The notes under the pieces: generated by a model
Database searches by the model: none
The model's input: only the letters and a program-made list of their open reading frames with translations
Told to the model about the DNA's origin: nothing
Shown here: in pieces, positions 1-11,149 of the stretch
Layout of the letters: the number at the start of each line of letters is the position of its first letter
How positions within the stretch are numbered: position 1 is the stretch's first letter
NCBI RefSeq assembly: GCF_003473485.1
Contig: NC_053048.1
Span: 50,713,755-50,777,754 of the forward strand
Direction of reading: 5' to 3'
Length of the DNA: 64,000 nucleotides
DNA from: Medicago truncatula
Lineage: Eukaryota; Streptophyta; Magnoliopsida; Fabales; Fabaceae
Made by a program: the position numbers and the translations under genes

Positions 1-2411
1 TCTAATGAGTACAAGTGCTCTAGTAGGAGTTCTCAGCAACTCTGGTTTAGTCTTTAGTAACATGATAAGACTCTTTACTTCTTTTCTTTTCCATTTTTCA
101 TCATTGTAGAGCTTAGCTCATCACATTTCCATCAAATTATTTACAGTTTCCTTTATTGAAATTCTTGAGTTCTATTAGAATCAAATGTTAAAACACAAAC
201 ACACAAAAACTCAGAGTATAATACAACTACTGTTGTATTTTTATATGATATATTTCAAAAATTAATGCAATTAACTATTTATTTATGCTGATTTAACTTT
301 GTTCACTGAGTCAAAGGCGGTTATATTTTATTCCAAACGTTCCCAACTTGAAAGCTATTATTAAGGCTTTATATTTGGCATGACAAAGTCAATTTTTTAC
401 TTGTCAATGTAAAAAAAACCTTTTTGACGTGAAAAAACAGTAGAAGTGGAGTTAAGCTCTTTTCTTCTAGCTAGCCCTTGATCAGTAGAAATGAAAAACA
501 ACTATTCTTTCCTATCAAAATTAAAGCCCCATATATTAATTTTTGTGCAGTCAACAACTTTGGGTTTCTTCTTCCTGAAATATTTCTTTTTGCCAGTTCT
601 GTATCCTCCATTCTAATTGAGAAGGGTTTGTTAAATCCTGGGCGGTTAGCATATAATTACGTGAAAAATCCTTAAGGACAACGCGATCAGCACGTCTCAG
701 ACTTGGTTTGATTTGGTTGTCAAAGATGTTGATAGAGCTGTGCTGGTGACCTAATTATACAACAACATCAAAGCAGATAAGTTTCCTTGAAATCTCCCTT
801 GATTATTCATATTAACACATAAATTGATTCTTATATTTATTCGTTGATTATTATTTGTAGAGATAATTTATGCCTAAATTTACAACAATAACAATGCAGA
901 ATGCATAAGTATAGCTATTCCATATTAGCAAATTTGTTATGCAAAGCACAATCTTTTAACAAATTATATCAAAATAATTTTCAAAGCAAATAAGTAGTAT
1001 GATCAAATTAATCCCCAATCAGTAGCTAGCATACACAAACAAACATTTTCCTTATCCTAGACTCGGCCACTTGATGTTACACACTATCATATTTTGCATA
1101 GAATGAAACTTATAACACCTCATGGCATCAAATTAAAATTCAGTTTTTATAACTTCTCCAAGCTTCTCAATTCAGATTCCAGAAGTAACAAATACATTGA
1201 CCAAATTTAATTATAACCTAATCTGAACACCAAATAAAGCCAAGTCTTCCAGAAACAGGTTTACTTTCATTCAATATATTATCAAATGAAAGCTACTTTG
1301 TTCATTCACAATAATAACAATATTTTTTTTTTGGTACAACAATAATAACAATATTATTGTTAATAATAACAATATTATTAACCTTAAAATTAATCTACGC
1401 ATAGGAAGTAGGAACAGGCTATAGGAGCTTCTTTTTTGACACAAATATTATCATTATCTGAAGCAACTGTGGAGTTTGACACACGGGACAGAGCAAGATG
1501 AGATATAAAACTTTGGCTCCTGTACTACCACAGTGCTGCAGCAGCAGCAGAAATTGTTGTTTAATTATGACATCTCTAGCATTGTTAGTATTCATTCAGT
1601 TGAATTTGCAAAGAAACTATAATTTCACTAACCAATACTTATGAATTTATAAACAAACTATAATTTAAAAATGATTCTTACTAATGTGATCATAATTTCT
1701 ATTCCGAATACATCTATATCAATTTCTTATTCCTTGCGTATGCAGTATCCAGAAAGACATAAGTGTGACAAAGAATAAGAACTTTCTTTTTAGAATACTA
1801 CCTAGTTCTTCAATCTTTGAGTGATTAAGGTTCTTTGAACTCAAAGGGTTATGAGTTTTTGTTTGAAATTCATTGAAATTAGATCTTGAGAAGGAATCAC
1901 CTCAAATTAGGATGAAGTTTCAAGGGAGTTTGAAGACTTGACAGATTTGGAGGCTTTTGGTTGAATCAAGAAGACGATTCAAAGTTCAATGCTGTGGAAA
2001 ACAAAATTGGTATTTGGCAAGATTCAAGCATATAGAAACTTCCTTGACAATAGTAACATGTTTATAATGATTTAACTGAAGAATGTGAAAACCATTTTAC
2101 ATTGACCATGTAAATGGATTCAATTCTTAAAATATATATATCTTTTATATTTTTAGAAGTGTATAGTAAGGCTGCACAAATTATTCAAAAGAAAATATCA
2201 TAATTGCACAAATAACAAGAATTGACTGAATAAAGGCATAATACGTTGTAATAGCATGTTTTTAGAAGTGTAACATGTTTCTTTCTAAATGCATATATGT
2301 GAACTGATACTGGAATAGAAAAATAAAGGCCTAATAACCAGAATTGACTAAAGAAGGTAAAAAAAAAAAGAGGTGAAACAAAACTTGGAGCACAAACAAG
2401 AATATTATAGA
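1..2411. other. Intergenic DNA, no supported gene
   Basis: AT-rich sequence downstream of the pectinesterase gene. I see short low-complexity runs (aataat repeats near 1310-1380) and no frame with convincing protein character. A short plus-strand frame near 680-753 looks protein-like but is isolated and unrecognised. Confidence 0.5.
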
Positions 2412-4138
2412 CTATAGTCCACTATCATAGGGAACATCCTTAGAAGGAATCCAAGAGTCAGCATCCAAGAGATATGAAGCAGTGAACGGGAGTGCTTGGT
2501 CCGAGTTGCGAATAACTTTAACACCAGGCCAATTCACTCTACCATCAGTGTTAGATCCAGGTCCAACATTCTCAAACTCCACATAAGTAACCTTATCATT
2601 GGGTTGTCCCTCCATCTGTTCCCAACCTCTAGTATCCACAAAGGAATCTATGAAACATTGCAATATAGCCACTGTGGAATATGCCCTCCAAGGACGACCC
2701 AATGTTCCACGCACCTCTGATTTTTTGCCTTCATCTTCAGGTGACATGGTGAAATTACAATGTTGGAATGTGAAACCTGTTTTTTCAGATGGATTTCCAC
2801 GTGATTGTGCGGTGAATACCACGAACTGTCGATAGCGTGCATAAACCATACAGTCTTGAAATACAGCTGCAGCGTTGCCGAAGATGAAGTCGACGGTACC
2901 ATATATTTCACAGTTTTTGTAGAATTGTCTTCCGGAAACAGCAAATAAGGTGTCTTGGAATCCTTGAATGGAGCACCGAAGGAATATACTATTGTTTGCC
3001 TCGTTTCGAACGGCCATTGCAGGACCTGCATCTGTCCCCGCTGAGTTCACAAATCCAATGTCTTGAGCTATGAGCCCTTCTCCACGGACGTCTATAAGGA
3101 CAGTCACAACATAACCTTATTTAGAGGAAATACTATTGTAACATTATTATGATAATTAAAATAGTTATTCATTGTAATCATGGATGAATTTTAAAATAAG
3201 GAAAAATTACACTTTTAGTCCCTTAACTTAATTTTAGATAACAGTTTGGTCCTTTATCTTTTTTTTCATTTCAATTTGGTCCTTTTTGACTAATTATACA
3301 TGCATTGTGCTGGGTCTCCCTAGCAAATTTCACTCCAGTCATGTGATATATACGTAGTATAGTATAAGATTGACTGGGTTTCAAAGTTACATAAAAGAAA
3401 TATTCCAATGAATTCTCTTTCTTTTCTGCAAATTATTTTAAGAGTAGTGTTAAATTGTTAGTAACACTCATTTCAAAACATTTTCTCTCACACAGACTCA
3501 TACGGATCCCACCATTTTAGGAGAGACTCATAATTTCCAAAATGCTAAAACTTACTCCCTCGCTATTTTCATTGATGATATTGACATTTGAACTATGACA
3601 TTAAAACATAACAAAAACTTTTCTTTTGTATAAGTTAAATAAAATGACCTATGGTTGCCTATTTTTATTTTATTAGCAAACTCATATAGGGTTTGAGTAA
3701 TAACGTACTCCCTTCATTTCAAAATTCAAAATGAGTGTGATCTTTATTACCAAAAAAATAAATTAAGAATCAAATATGGAAAATGAATGAATTGGAAGTT
3801 AAGTGAGAGTAAGAATAATTAGGAAGCATACCTATGGTACCGACGGAACCATTTTGGTGACAAACAATGATTGTCTGGTTTGAACCATCACCAAGGAGCT
3901 TAATATTAGGCTTATTTGGTGGAATGAGAACGCACTCTTCATAAATGCCCGCTAAAACACGAATGATGTAAGGTTGGTCGCTTAAATCTGGGGCATTCTT
4001 AACAGCTTCAGCCAAGCTTGTATAATTTCCTGTATTCCCATCCTTTGATACAATAACATGGGAAGAGGAACACATGAGTGCTGCAAGGAACAAAAACATA
4101 ACAAACGCTGTAACATTACTATTATTTGAGTACTCCAT
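2412..4138 (-). CDS. Pectinesterase (pectin methylesterase), no PRO region, 2 exons
   Basis: Carbohydrate esterase family 8 enzyme that removes methyl esters from cell-wall homogalacturonan; predicted to be secreted. Coding exons on the minus strand are 4138..3832 and 3091..2412, with intron 3831..3092 (GT donor, AG acceptor, phase 1), giving 328 residues. Residues about 10-27 form a hydrophobic signal peptide and the catalytic domain follows directly, so there is no PMEI-like PRO domain. Visible motifs are GIYEE, QD (Q148-D149), DFIFG (D170) and LGRPW (R235, W237). The position that is normally Gln in the 'QAVAL' motif is Pro126 (GPAMAVR). About six residues usual between the TIIxG and GxGFIA blocks are missing, next to the splice junction. 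I chose ATG 4138 over in-frame ATGs at 4204 and 4198 because a TATA box at 4210-4217 puts transcription start downstream of those. The intron carries a repeat remnant at about 3205-3300. Confidence 0.9.
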
Positions 4139-4209
4139 GGATGAAAGTTTGAAGCTTAATTGATTTTTCACCTCAGTTTCAGTTGTATCTAACTGCATCA
4201 ACATATATC

Positions 4210-4217
4210 TATTTATA
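4210..4217 (-). promoter_or_regulatory. TATA box of the pectinesterase gene
   Basis: TATAAATA on the minus strand, about 72-79 bases upstream of the chosen ATG (4138). Usual spacing puts transcription start near 4185, which excludes the upstream in-frame ATGs at 4204 and 4198. Confidence 0.65.
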
Positions 4218-4254
4218 CAAAGGGAAAACAGTTGTTTAAAGCCCTACCTCTCTT

Positions 4255-4465
4255 ACCTTCCTCCTTCCTTCCTTCTTTCCTCCTTTCTTCCTTTCTTCCT
4301 TGTTGTTTACTTCCTTCCTTATTTATCAAATCTGTCTATTTTTCTAAATCAATATCCATAATTACCATAAGGAGAGCCCAAAGAGTAAGGTAAATCAAAA
4401 TTTACATAGGCAATCTGCCTTCCTTCCTTCCTTGTTGTACTTCCTTCCTTCCTTATTTATCAAAT
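4255..4465. repeat. Pyrimidine-rich ttcc microsatellite in the pectinesterase promoter
   Basis: Runs of ttcc/ttcttt at about 4255-4320 and 4418-4460 separated by unique sequence. They lie directly upstream of the TATA box, so length variation here could affect the promoter. Confidence 0.6.
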
Positions 4466-5172
4466 CTGCCTTCCTTATTCGTCCATGCATATTACTCCTC
4501 TCTTTTCTTTTTAAATGTGACTCATTTTATCATTCAAAATTTAGTGCATTTTTAACATTAACATTTAACTCTCCTCTCTTCTTTGGTTTAGTTGACAATT
4601 GACAATTAATTTCATCATCAAATATACTATTAAATGTGCTTTAGGGATGGTGAGTCAAGATCCTCTCACATTTGTTCCATTACCAAAATTTTAGTGTATA
4701 AATGTCCTACTAATAATGTCTCCAAATTTAGAAATGTGTCCATTTATATAATTTATATACTTCAAGACTATCGTAATGGACATTTCTATTTTATTTACGA
4801 AATGGAGAGGATCCCAACACCTATACCATACTCCCTCCATTCCTTTTCTTTTGATGTTTTAGAACTTAAACTTCATTCCAAAAAATTTGATGTTTTAGAA
4901 TTTTTAATATTTTTTATCCAATTTTACCCTTGTTGAAAAACACACTTTAATAATTAAATAAGTTGGGACTATTGACTTATCACAATTGAATTAAAAAATG
5001 GGTTAAAAAATTTAGAATGAGTACAATTGTCGAGGAGTAGTAATCTGAAATAATAAGAGTATGGAATAAGTGTATGGATGCCGCTGTTGTGATTTTGTGT
5101 GTGAGGAGAGAGAAACCATAAATAAAAAAGGAAGAAGTAATGATGAGAGAGAAGGAAATCGTGTGAGAGATA

Positions 5173-5786
5173 TAGGGATGGCAATTAGACCCAAGTTCAA
5201 TGGATACCCGCATAAAATACCCACAATGGGTAGGGTAAAACCCTGCTATCATGGGTTTGGGGACGGGTCCGGGTAATACCCACGAATTTAAATGGATATG
5301 GGCACGGGTAAAGGTATTATACTATCCAACCCCAGCCCCACAACCCCGCATATACATATTTATTTAATATCATAAGTAATTTATTTATTTTTATTGTATA
5401 ATTAAATAATTTATTTAGCTATTTAAACCTAAATTAAAACCTAAACAAAAAAACTGTTTAATACAATAACAACTCTATCCTGCAGGTGTACAATTTTTTA
5501 GAGATATTTTGGATGTTTTTAATTTGACTAAATATTATGATTCGTATTATTTTGAGTTAATTTTAATAGATTTAGACCATAGTTTTATTTCAATTGTGAT
5601 GTTTTTATTGTCTTTTCATAGTTAAAGTGCGGGTAATGGATGCGGGTATGGGCACTTAGGTACCCATAGGGTATGGGGAAGAGCACTAAAGTTGTTACCC
5701 ACGAGGGTACGAATAATTTTTACAAATGTGGGTATGGGGATGGGCATTGTAGTACCCTACCTATTGGGTACCCATTGCCATCCCTA
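5173..5786. mobile_element. Non-autonomous hAT (Ac/Ds-like) element with 8-bp target duplication
   Basis: 614 bp bounded by perfect 13-bp inverted ends tagggatggcaat / attgccatcccta and flanked by the identical 8-bp direct repeat gagagata (5165-5172 and 5787-5794). TAGGGATG-type ends with 8-bp duplications are typical of hAT elements. Subterminal regions repeat 'gggta/tggg' motifs (for example 5222-5330 and 5640-5770). The AT-rich core has no coding frame. Confidence 0.9.
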
Positions 5787-6214
5787 GAGAGATAGGAACA
5801 TAAAAGGGCAGCAGGGAGTGCAGGAGAGAAAATGCTGCAGATGATCCATTTCCTAATAATTACTTCAATTACCCATGCACTATTTAAAACGAGTGCATCT
5901 TTGCTCCATTTAAGGAGCCTCCATTTATACAAATTCACTTCATAGATGTTTCATATGTGGCAAAAATAAAATAAATGACTGAGAGTAAAATGTTTAGAAA
6001 AAACATTATTTTACCGAAAAATAAACACACACCCTCTGCTCTTCCTCCTCCAATAAGACACATCATGTACTCCTCCTTCATCTCATCAAAAACAAACGCC
6101 ACCCCTCCATTGTTTCTGGTTTGTGTTCTCATTGCCAAATCTCTTTCAGGTTCCCAATTGAAACATTAGTCAAATCTGAATTTGCCAAATTTCATTTTCA
6201 ACATATAATATTAA

Positions 6215-7742
6215 GGCTTAATTGATCATTTGGTCCCTTAACTTAATTCTTTTTTTTTCGAATTGGTCCCCTAACTATTAAATGTTTTAAAATGGTCTTT
6301 TATCTATGCTTTCATCATCAATTTGGTACTATTTTATTAATTTTAAATTTCTTAAAAAGAAGACCGTTGGATAAAGGAGGTGCATCGGATCTAACGGTGT
6401 ATCACCAACACATAATTTATATTGTTTTCTTCCTCTTCTTCCTCATCTTCATCTTCTTCATATAATCATCATCAACGTTCATGAACCATAAACCCAGAAA
6501 AATCACGAGTAAAATGGAAAATTATGCTGATTACATCTTACTCCTATCACCATCCAATCCAAGTCATCTCCAGGATACAAAGGCAAGCCGTGGGCATATC
6601 AAGCAAAAAAAATTAACGAAGAATTTCAGAAGAGGAACAACATGATATCTTAGTGCGTGGGAGAAAATGCAGTTCCAAACAAGAAAAGCTTAGCACCATT
6701 ATTGATCTTTGAACTTATACAAATATTCATTCCAATACGCCTCTGCAAGTTTTAATGAGAAAAAAAAATGCTAAATCTAGCCCCCAGGTTTCAGGTTCAA
6801 AACACCCTAGCATTAACATTATTAAACAATCTGATTTCGTTTCCAAGCAACTATCTACCACTTAATACCCAGAAACAACTCAACGGATTCTCAAGCCACT
6901 AATTTATTAGATAAACGAATTCTCTTGATTTGGTTATAAGGATAGATAGAATTTTCATCTCCTCTACAACCTTCTCCCAAATTAATTAATTAATTATATT
7001 ATTTGATTTTCAATTTTAATTAAAAACAAAAACTTACTCCAATTAATTCCAAACCCTAATTAACATCATAATACAAACACAATCACAATAAAAAATACAA
7101 ATATTAGAATTTTTGTCTCCTCTACAACTTTCTCCCAATCAAAACTGTTCTAAACAAAGAAAAAAACCACCATTGTCGACAACACAGGGAAGAGAGAAGA
7201 CAGGGAACCCGCAAACATTGAATTGGAGAAGAAACAACGATTCAAAAGTGAAATCAATATCAATTCAAGAAGCACCTTCAAATTGCTAGCGAATACATGC
7301 ATGGCATGTAAGAATTGTTCGGTTTTTAAAAAATAAGGGTACGGTTTATGAGTTGGAAAATTCATGAACCTATTATTTTGTTATTTTGCTACTTTGGCAT
7401 CTGAAAGAGGGGAAAAGATTGAGTTTGATTTTTTGTGTTTGTTAGTTCCTAAGTTTGATTCATGATTTTTCTGGGTTTTTGGTTTATGAATGTTGATGAT
7501 TGTTATATGAAGAAGATGAAAATCAGAAAGAAAGCAATATAAATTATGTGTTGATGATACACCGTAAGATCCGATGGATCTCCTTTATCCAACGGTCTTC
7601 TTTTTAAGGGGTTTAAAATTAATAAAATAGGATTAAAATGATGACTAAAACAAAGATAAAGGACCATTTTGAAACGTTTAATAGTTAGGGGACCAATTCG
7701 AAAAAAATAATTAAGTTAAGGGACCAAATGATCAATTAAGCC
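6215..7742. mobile_element. Mutator-like TIR element, 9-bp target duplication
   Basis: 1528 bp starting ggcttaattgatc and ending gatcaattaagcc, flanked by identical 9-bp repeats taatattaa (6206-6214 and 7743-7751). The inverted arms are long (about 280 bp: 6215 to about 6500 against about 7470-7742) and contain the 'ggtccctta' blocks. Arm length plus a 9-bp duplication indicates a Mutator-type element. The core has no convincing gene. Confidence 0.85.
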
Positions 7743-7772
7743 TAATATTAAGTTAAAGTTAATAAATTTATG

Positions 7773-7921
7773 GCTTAATACATGCTTTGGTCCCTTAACT
7801 TATTTTTGAATTTCATTTTGGTCCCTTAACTTTAAACCGTCTCAATTTGGTCCCATAATTTTACCTCCGTTTACCTAAGTGGTCCCTTCTGTAAGGGACC
7901 AAAATGAAATTCAAAAATAAA
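7773..7921. mobile_element. Truncated ggtcccttaa-arm MITE
   Basis: Begins ggcttaatacatgctttgg, closely matching the left arm of the element at 8629-8832, and ends at about 7920 in the inverted arm before completing it. No target duplication is visible, so it is treated as a truncated relative. Confidence 0.6.
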
Positions 7922-8113
7922 TGTTAATAAATGTTGTAATTTTAAACTTATTTCTGGTTTTCTTTTTATTGTGATAATTAATTAGCTTTGAAATTTTAAT
8001 ATGCTTCTGGTTTTCTTATGATACTTTTGATTTGTTGGAAACTGAACAACCTTTCAATCTGAAGTGTTATATGTTATATAGTATATAACAAATCATTTGC
8101 TTCTTAATTATTA

Positions 8114-8614
8114 GGCTTAAATGCTTTTTTGGTCCCTTAACTATTTAATTGGTATCGCTTTGGTCCCTTAATTAAAAAAAAAGATTGTTTGAGGATTTTA
8201 AGTTTTGTTTTTAGTCTGGTTTCGGTCCCTTCTGTTAGGTTTCCGTTAGGGTTTTAAAAAAAAGTTAACTCCTGGACACGTGTCACCTTGCCATTGGCTC
8301 TGAGTTGTTTTTTTTTTTTTTTACAATTTTTTTTTTACAAAGTCAATGACAACGTGACACGTGTCCCAGAGTTAACACGTGTCACCTTTTCATTGGTTTT
8401 GAGAATTTTTTACAAAAAAAAAAAAAAATCTCAGAGCCAATGACAAGGTGACACGTGTCCACACTTAACATTTTTTATTAAAACTAACGGAAACCTAACA
8501 TAAGGGACCAAAACGAGACTTAAAAAAAACTTAAAATCCTCAAACAATCTTTTTTTTAGTTAAGGGACCAAAGTGATACCAATTAAATAGTTAAGGGACC
8601 AAAAGAGCATTTAT
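8114..8614. mobile_element. Foldback element with ggtccctta arms and inner G-box repeats
   Basis: The left arm (about 8114-8200, 'aaatgctttttt', 'ttggtatcgctttgg', 'gattgtttgagga') is the inverse of the right arm (about 8530-8614). The core holds an inverted 'ccaatgacaaggtgacacgtg' type block (about 8275-8300 and 8436-8460) including CACGTG cores. The right end lacks the terminal ggctt, so it looks damaged where it meets the next element. Confidence 0.65.
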
Positions 8615-8628
8615 TATATAAAAAAAAA

Positions 8629-8832
8629 GGCTTAATACATGCTTTGGTCCCTTAACTTATTTTTGAATTTCATTTTGATCCCTTAACTTTACATTCTGTT
8701 AATTTTTTTAACAGAAGGGACTACTTAGGTAAACGGAGGCAAAGTTATGGAACCAAATTGAGACGGTTTAAAGTTAAGGGATCAAAATGAAATTCAAAAA
8801 TAAGTTAAGGGACCAAAACATGTATTAAGCCT
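8629..8832. mobile_element. Short ggtccctta-arm MITE
   Basis: About 204 bp from ggcttaatacatgctttgg to the inverse end ccaaaacatgtattaagcc. The arms are near-perfect inverted repeats. Flanks (an A-run on the left, taaatttat on the right) show no clear duplication. Confidence 0.65.
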
Positions 8833-9624
8833 AAATTTATAAACTTTTAAGAATTTGATTATGGATTATTCTTTAAAAAAAATCAACCTTTGATCATTGG
8901 TTCTTCTTTGTTTTGTTAAGGATTACCAAAAGAAGAATTATTTTAAGGTTGAAAGATTGATTTATTTTCTGGTGTTTCTGATGTTTTTCCTGGTGTTTTT
9001 TATTCCAGACTTGGATCTAGACGTTGAAAGATTGATTGAAGTTGTACTATTTTTAGTTTTTGTTTTGGGGGAGAGAGAGCCGTCGGTGGATCGAGGGAGT
9101 GGGGTGGCGGTGTTGGCTCCGACGAGAAGAAGAGGAAGAGACATCGACGGTGATGATGAGAGAAACAAAATTGTACACTACGAACAAGAACAGAGGAATA
9201 AGAAAGAGTGTTTTAATTGATTGATGTTGCAAAGATAATGAAGATGATGATTGATGCAAAGGGCCGGCAACGGACAGCGGCTAGATGGAGGTTGACGACG
9301 AGATGAGAGAAAGAGGGAAGAGCGGCGGTCAAGTGTAGATGAAGAGGGAGAGTGAATACAATGCAACAATGTTTTACTGGTTTTATTTTATTGTTTTAAA
9401 TTTCAGCCTTATGTTTTTGTGTCAAATGTCTTGCATCCATAATCTTAAACGGATTAAATGGACCATTGTTAAATGGAGCAAAGATGTACTCATTTAAAAC
9501 TCACCATCAAAGAGTAAGTAAGGGTATTTTAGTATAAACCATATAATTATTCTTATAATTTAATGATTCCTTAATATTTGTGCAATCATCTAAAACATAA
9601 AAAAAAAAAAAAGAATGGAGGGAG

Positions 9625-10100
9625 TAATAATTAAAAAATCTTTACATTATTGGTTTTTGTATTTATAGCACGAGTTGCCCTTAATTACCTTTTAAATCAG
9701 TTTTTTTTTTTTTTTTATATTTCAAATTTGAAATATTGGTCATTAAATCCTATTAAATATTTAAAAAATTTCCGCGTCAAAATAGTTGGATGAGAGTACG
9801 TTATCAGAAACATTCCGCGTGAAAATGATTTGTCCTTAATTACCTTTTATATCTAATATTGCTCGAAGCAGATTTCTTTTAGAAAAACAAGTCACAGCAG
9901 AATATTGTAGATATTATCAAAAAGAATATTTGACAATAACTGCTATGCTTTCAGTGCGCATTCACCGTTTGGTAATTGATTGAGAGAGACAATTGATTGT
10001 CTATTTTTGGAATAATGTAGATATGAGATGCAATGGTCCATTACTTTGTTTGAACACAACACACAACAAAATAGTCTCTTCGTTTGAAATTAAATGTTCA
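9625..10100. other. AT-rich intergenic DNA
   Basis: I see no gene, RNA or delimitable element here, only poly-T and poly-A stretches. Confidence 0.45.
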
Positions 10101-10104
10101 GTAA

Positions 10105-10475
10105 ACAGGTTTTACCCTGTAATATATATGTCACTTTCGGTTTCTTTATAATTTATTTTTTTTTAATTTAATCCTTGTAATTTGAAATTTTTTTGGTTTT
10201 GGACCTTCATGAAAAATTTCACTTTCTGTAATTTGAACAAATTTAGGTTTACCCCCTTGTAATTTGAGCAAAATTTCGGTTTACACCCTGTTAATTTGAG
10301 CAAATTTCAGCTTACCCCTTGTCATATCTTTGATTTTGTACAGTCAAAATTCATGAAGGGCCAAAACCAAAAATCTTCAAATTACAAGGACGAAATCCAA
10401 AAAAAAATATTTTACAGGAGGTAAAATCGGAAATGATCTATATTACAAGGAAGTAAAAGACTATTAAACCCTACT
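10105..10475. mobile_element. Foldback element of the 'ccctgtaatatat' family
   Basis: The left arm has 'taccctgtaatatatatgtc' then 'ctttcggttt'; the right arm is its inverse ending near 'ttacaaggaagtaaaagac'. Related foldbacks occur at about 45150-45425 and 49060-49345. No target duplication was identified. Confidence 0.5.
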
Positions 10476-10809
10476 TTTAATGGTAAAGGGAGAATATTTA
10501 TGTAATTTTGTATTGATAATGGTTGCTGATGCTGGATCACTGGCTATATAGATTTATTTTCAAGGGAGAGGACTGTACATTAAAACTTGGACATGTCACA
10601 TGTCTCAGTTAGAAGACAAACTTGTTATGTACAGAATACATGTTTTAAGCAAGCAAATGGTTTTATAATTCACAAATGTGATATTTTCAATATACGCGCC
10701 GGGCACAAAACAAAGACTTCGTTAATTAGATAAAGACACTTTCAAATAGTGCTTCTAAAGATATAACGTTGAACATATAGAAATCAATTCATATTAGCCA
10801 GCTTTGCTT

Positions 10810-11145
10810 TTAGCCTCCGTTTCCAACTCTAGAGCTACCACATTCTCCTTCATTCAGCTTTTCTACTTGCACAACTTTCTCCACAAAACTTTTCATTCCT
10901 AAAGCACATTTAACATGGAGCTCTAGCCAAGTGAGATCAAATCTAAATTTCTCAAGTTCCTCGTATAAAACTTTAGTATCCTTACAAGGTTGGTCATTCA
11001 TATCTTTCACTCGTTTTAGTCTTGGGAAAATAAATAACTCTCCCCAATGTGGCGAATGCCAAGTCAGTAAACTTGCAACTTATCTTCAGCCGAGGCTTAA
11101 TAAGTGAGGGATGATGATAACATACTTTTGTGGAAGAAATGTGTG
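10810..11145 (-). pseudogene. Truncated tandem copy of the MATH-CC gene
   Basis: The minus strand reads KDMNDQPCKDTKVLYEELE and so on, matching the C-terminal half of the intact neighbour at 12423-14162 (KDMNDQACKDLQILWEELE). Homology extends upstream to about 11145 (PSLI, FTDLAFATLGRV) but needs frame changes. The coiled-coil end is lost: an indel shifts frame after VEKLN and a stop follows at 10810-10812. I could not recognise a MATH-domain exon between 11150 and 12420. It is best read as a decayed tandem duplicate on the same strand. Confidence 0.8.
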
Positions 11146-11149
11146 CACT

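Larger units (their letters stand above)
4831..9624. mobile_element. Possible Tc1/mariner-like outer element carrying nested insertions
   Basis: The left end starts ctccctccattc at 4831 and the right end finishes gaatggagggag at 9624, each flanked by TA (4829-4830 and 9625-9626), as expected for a Stowaway/mariner target site. Inside both ends a 'gatgttttaga'-like block recurs, and inverted matches around 'catctttgctccattta' (about 5890-5912 and 9463-9486) extend the symmetry. A hAT element, a Mutator-like element and several ggtcccttaa foldbacks lie inside. No transposase is readable. The pairing of the two ends is inference; they could belong to two separate elements. Confidence 0.42.

Noticed and set aside
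478..753. Plus-strand frames, including a short protein-like stretch STSQTWFDLVVKDVDRAVLV ending at a stop
   Set aside because: No recognisable family, no clear splice partner and no promoter signals; too short to call.
8897..9369. Open frames on both strands in gaagaaga-rich DNA
   Set aside because: Low-complexity, overlapping frames on both strands and lying inside a transposon stack; no domain seen.
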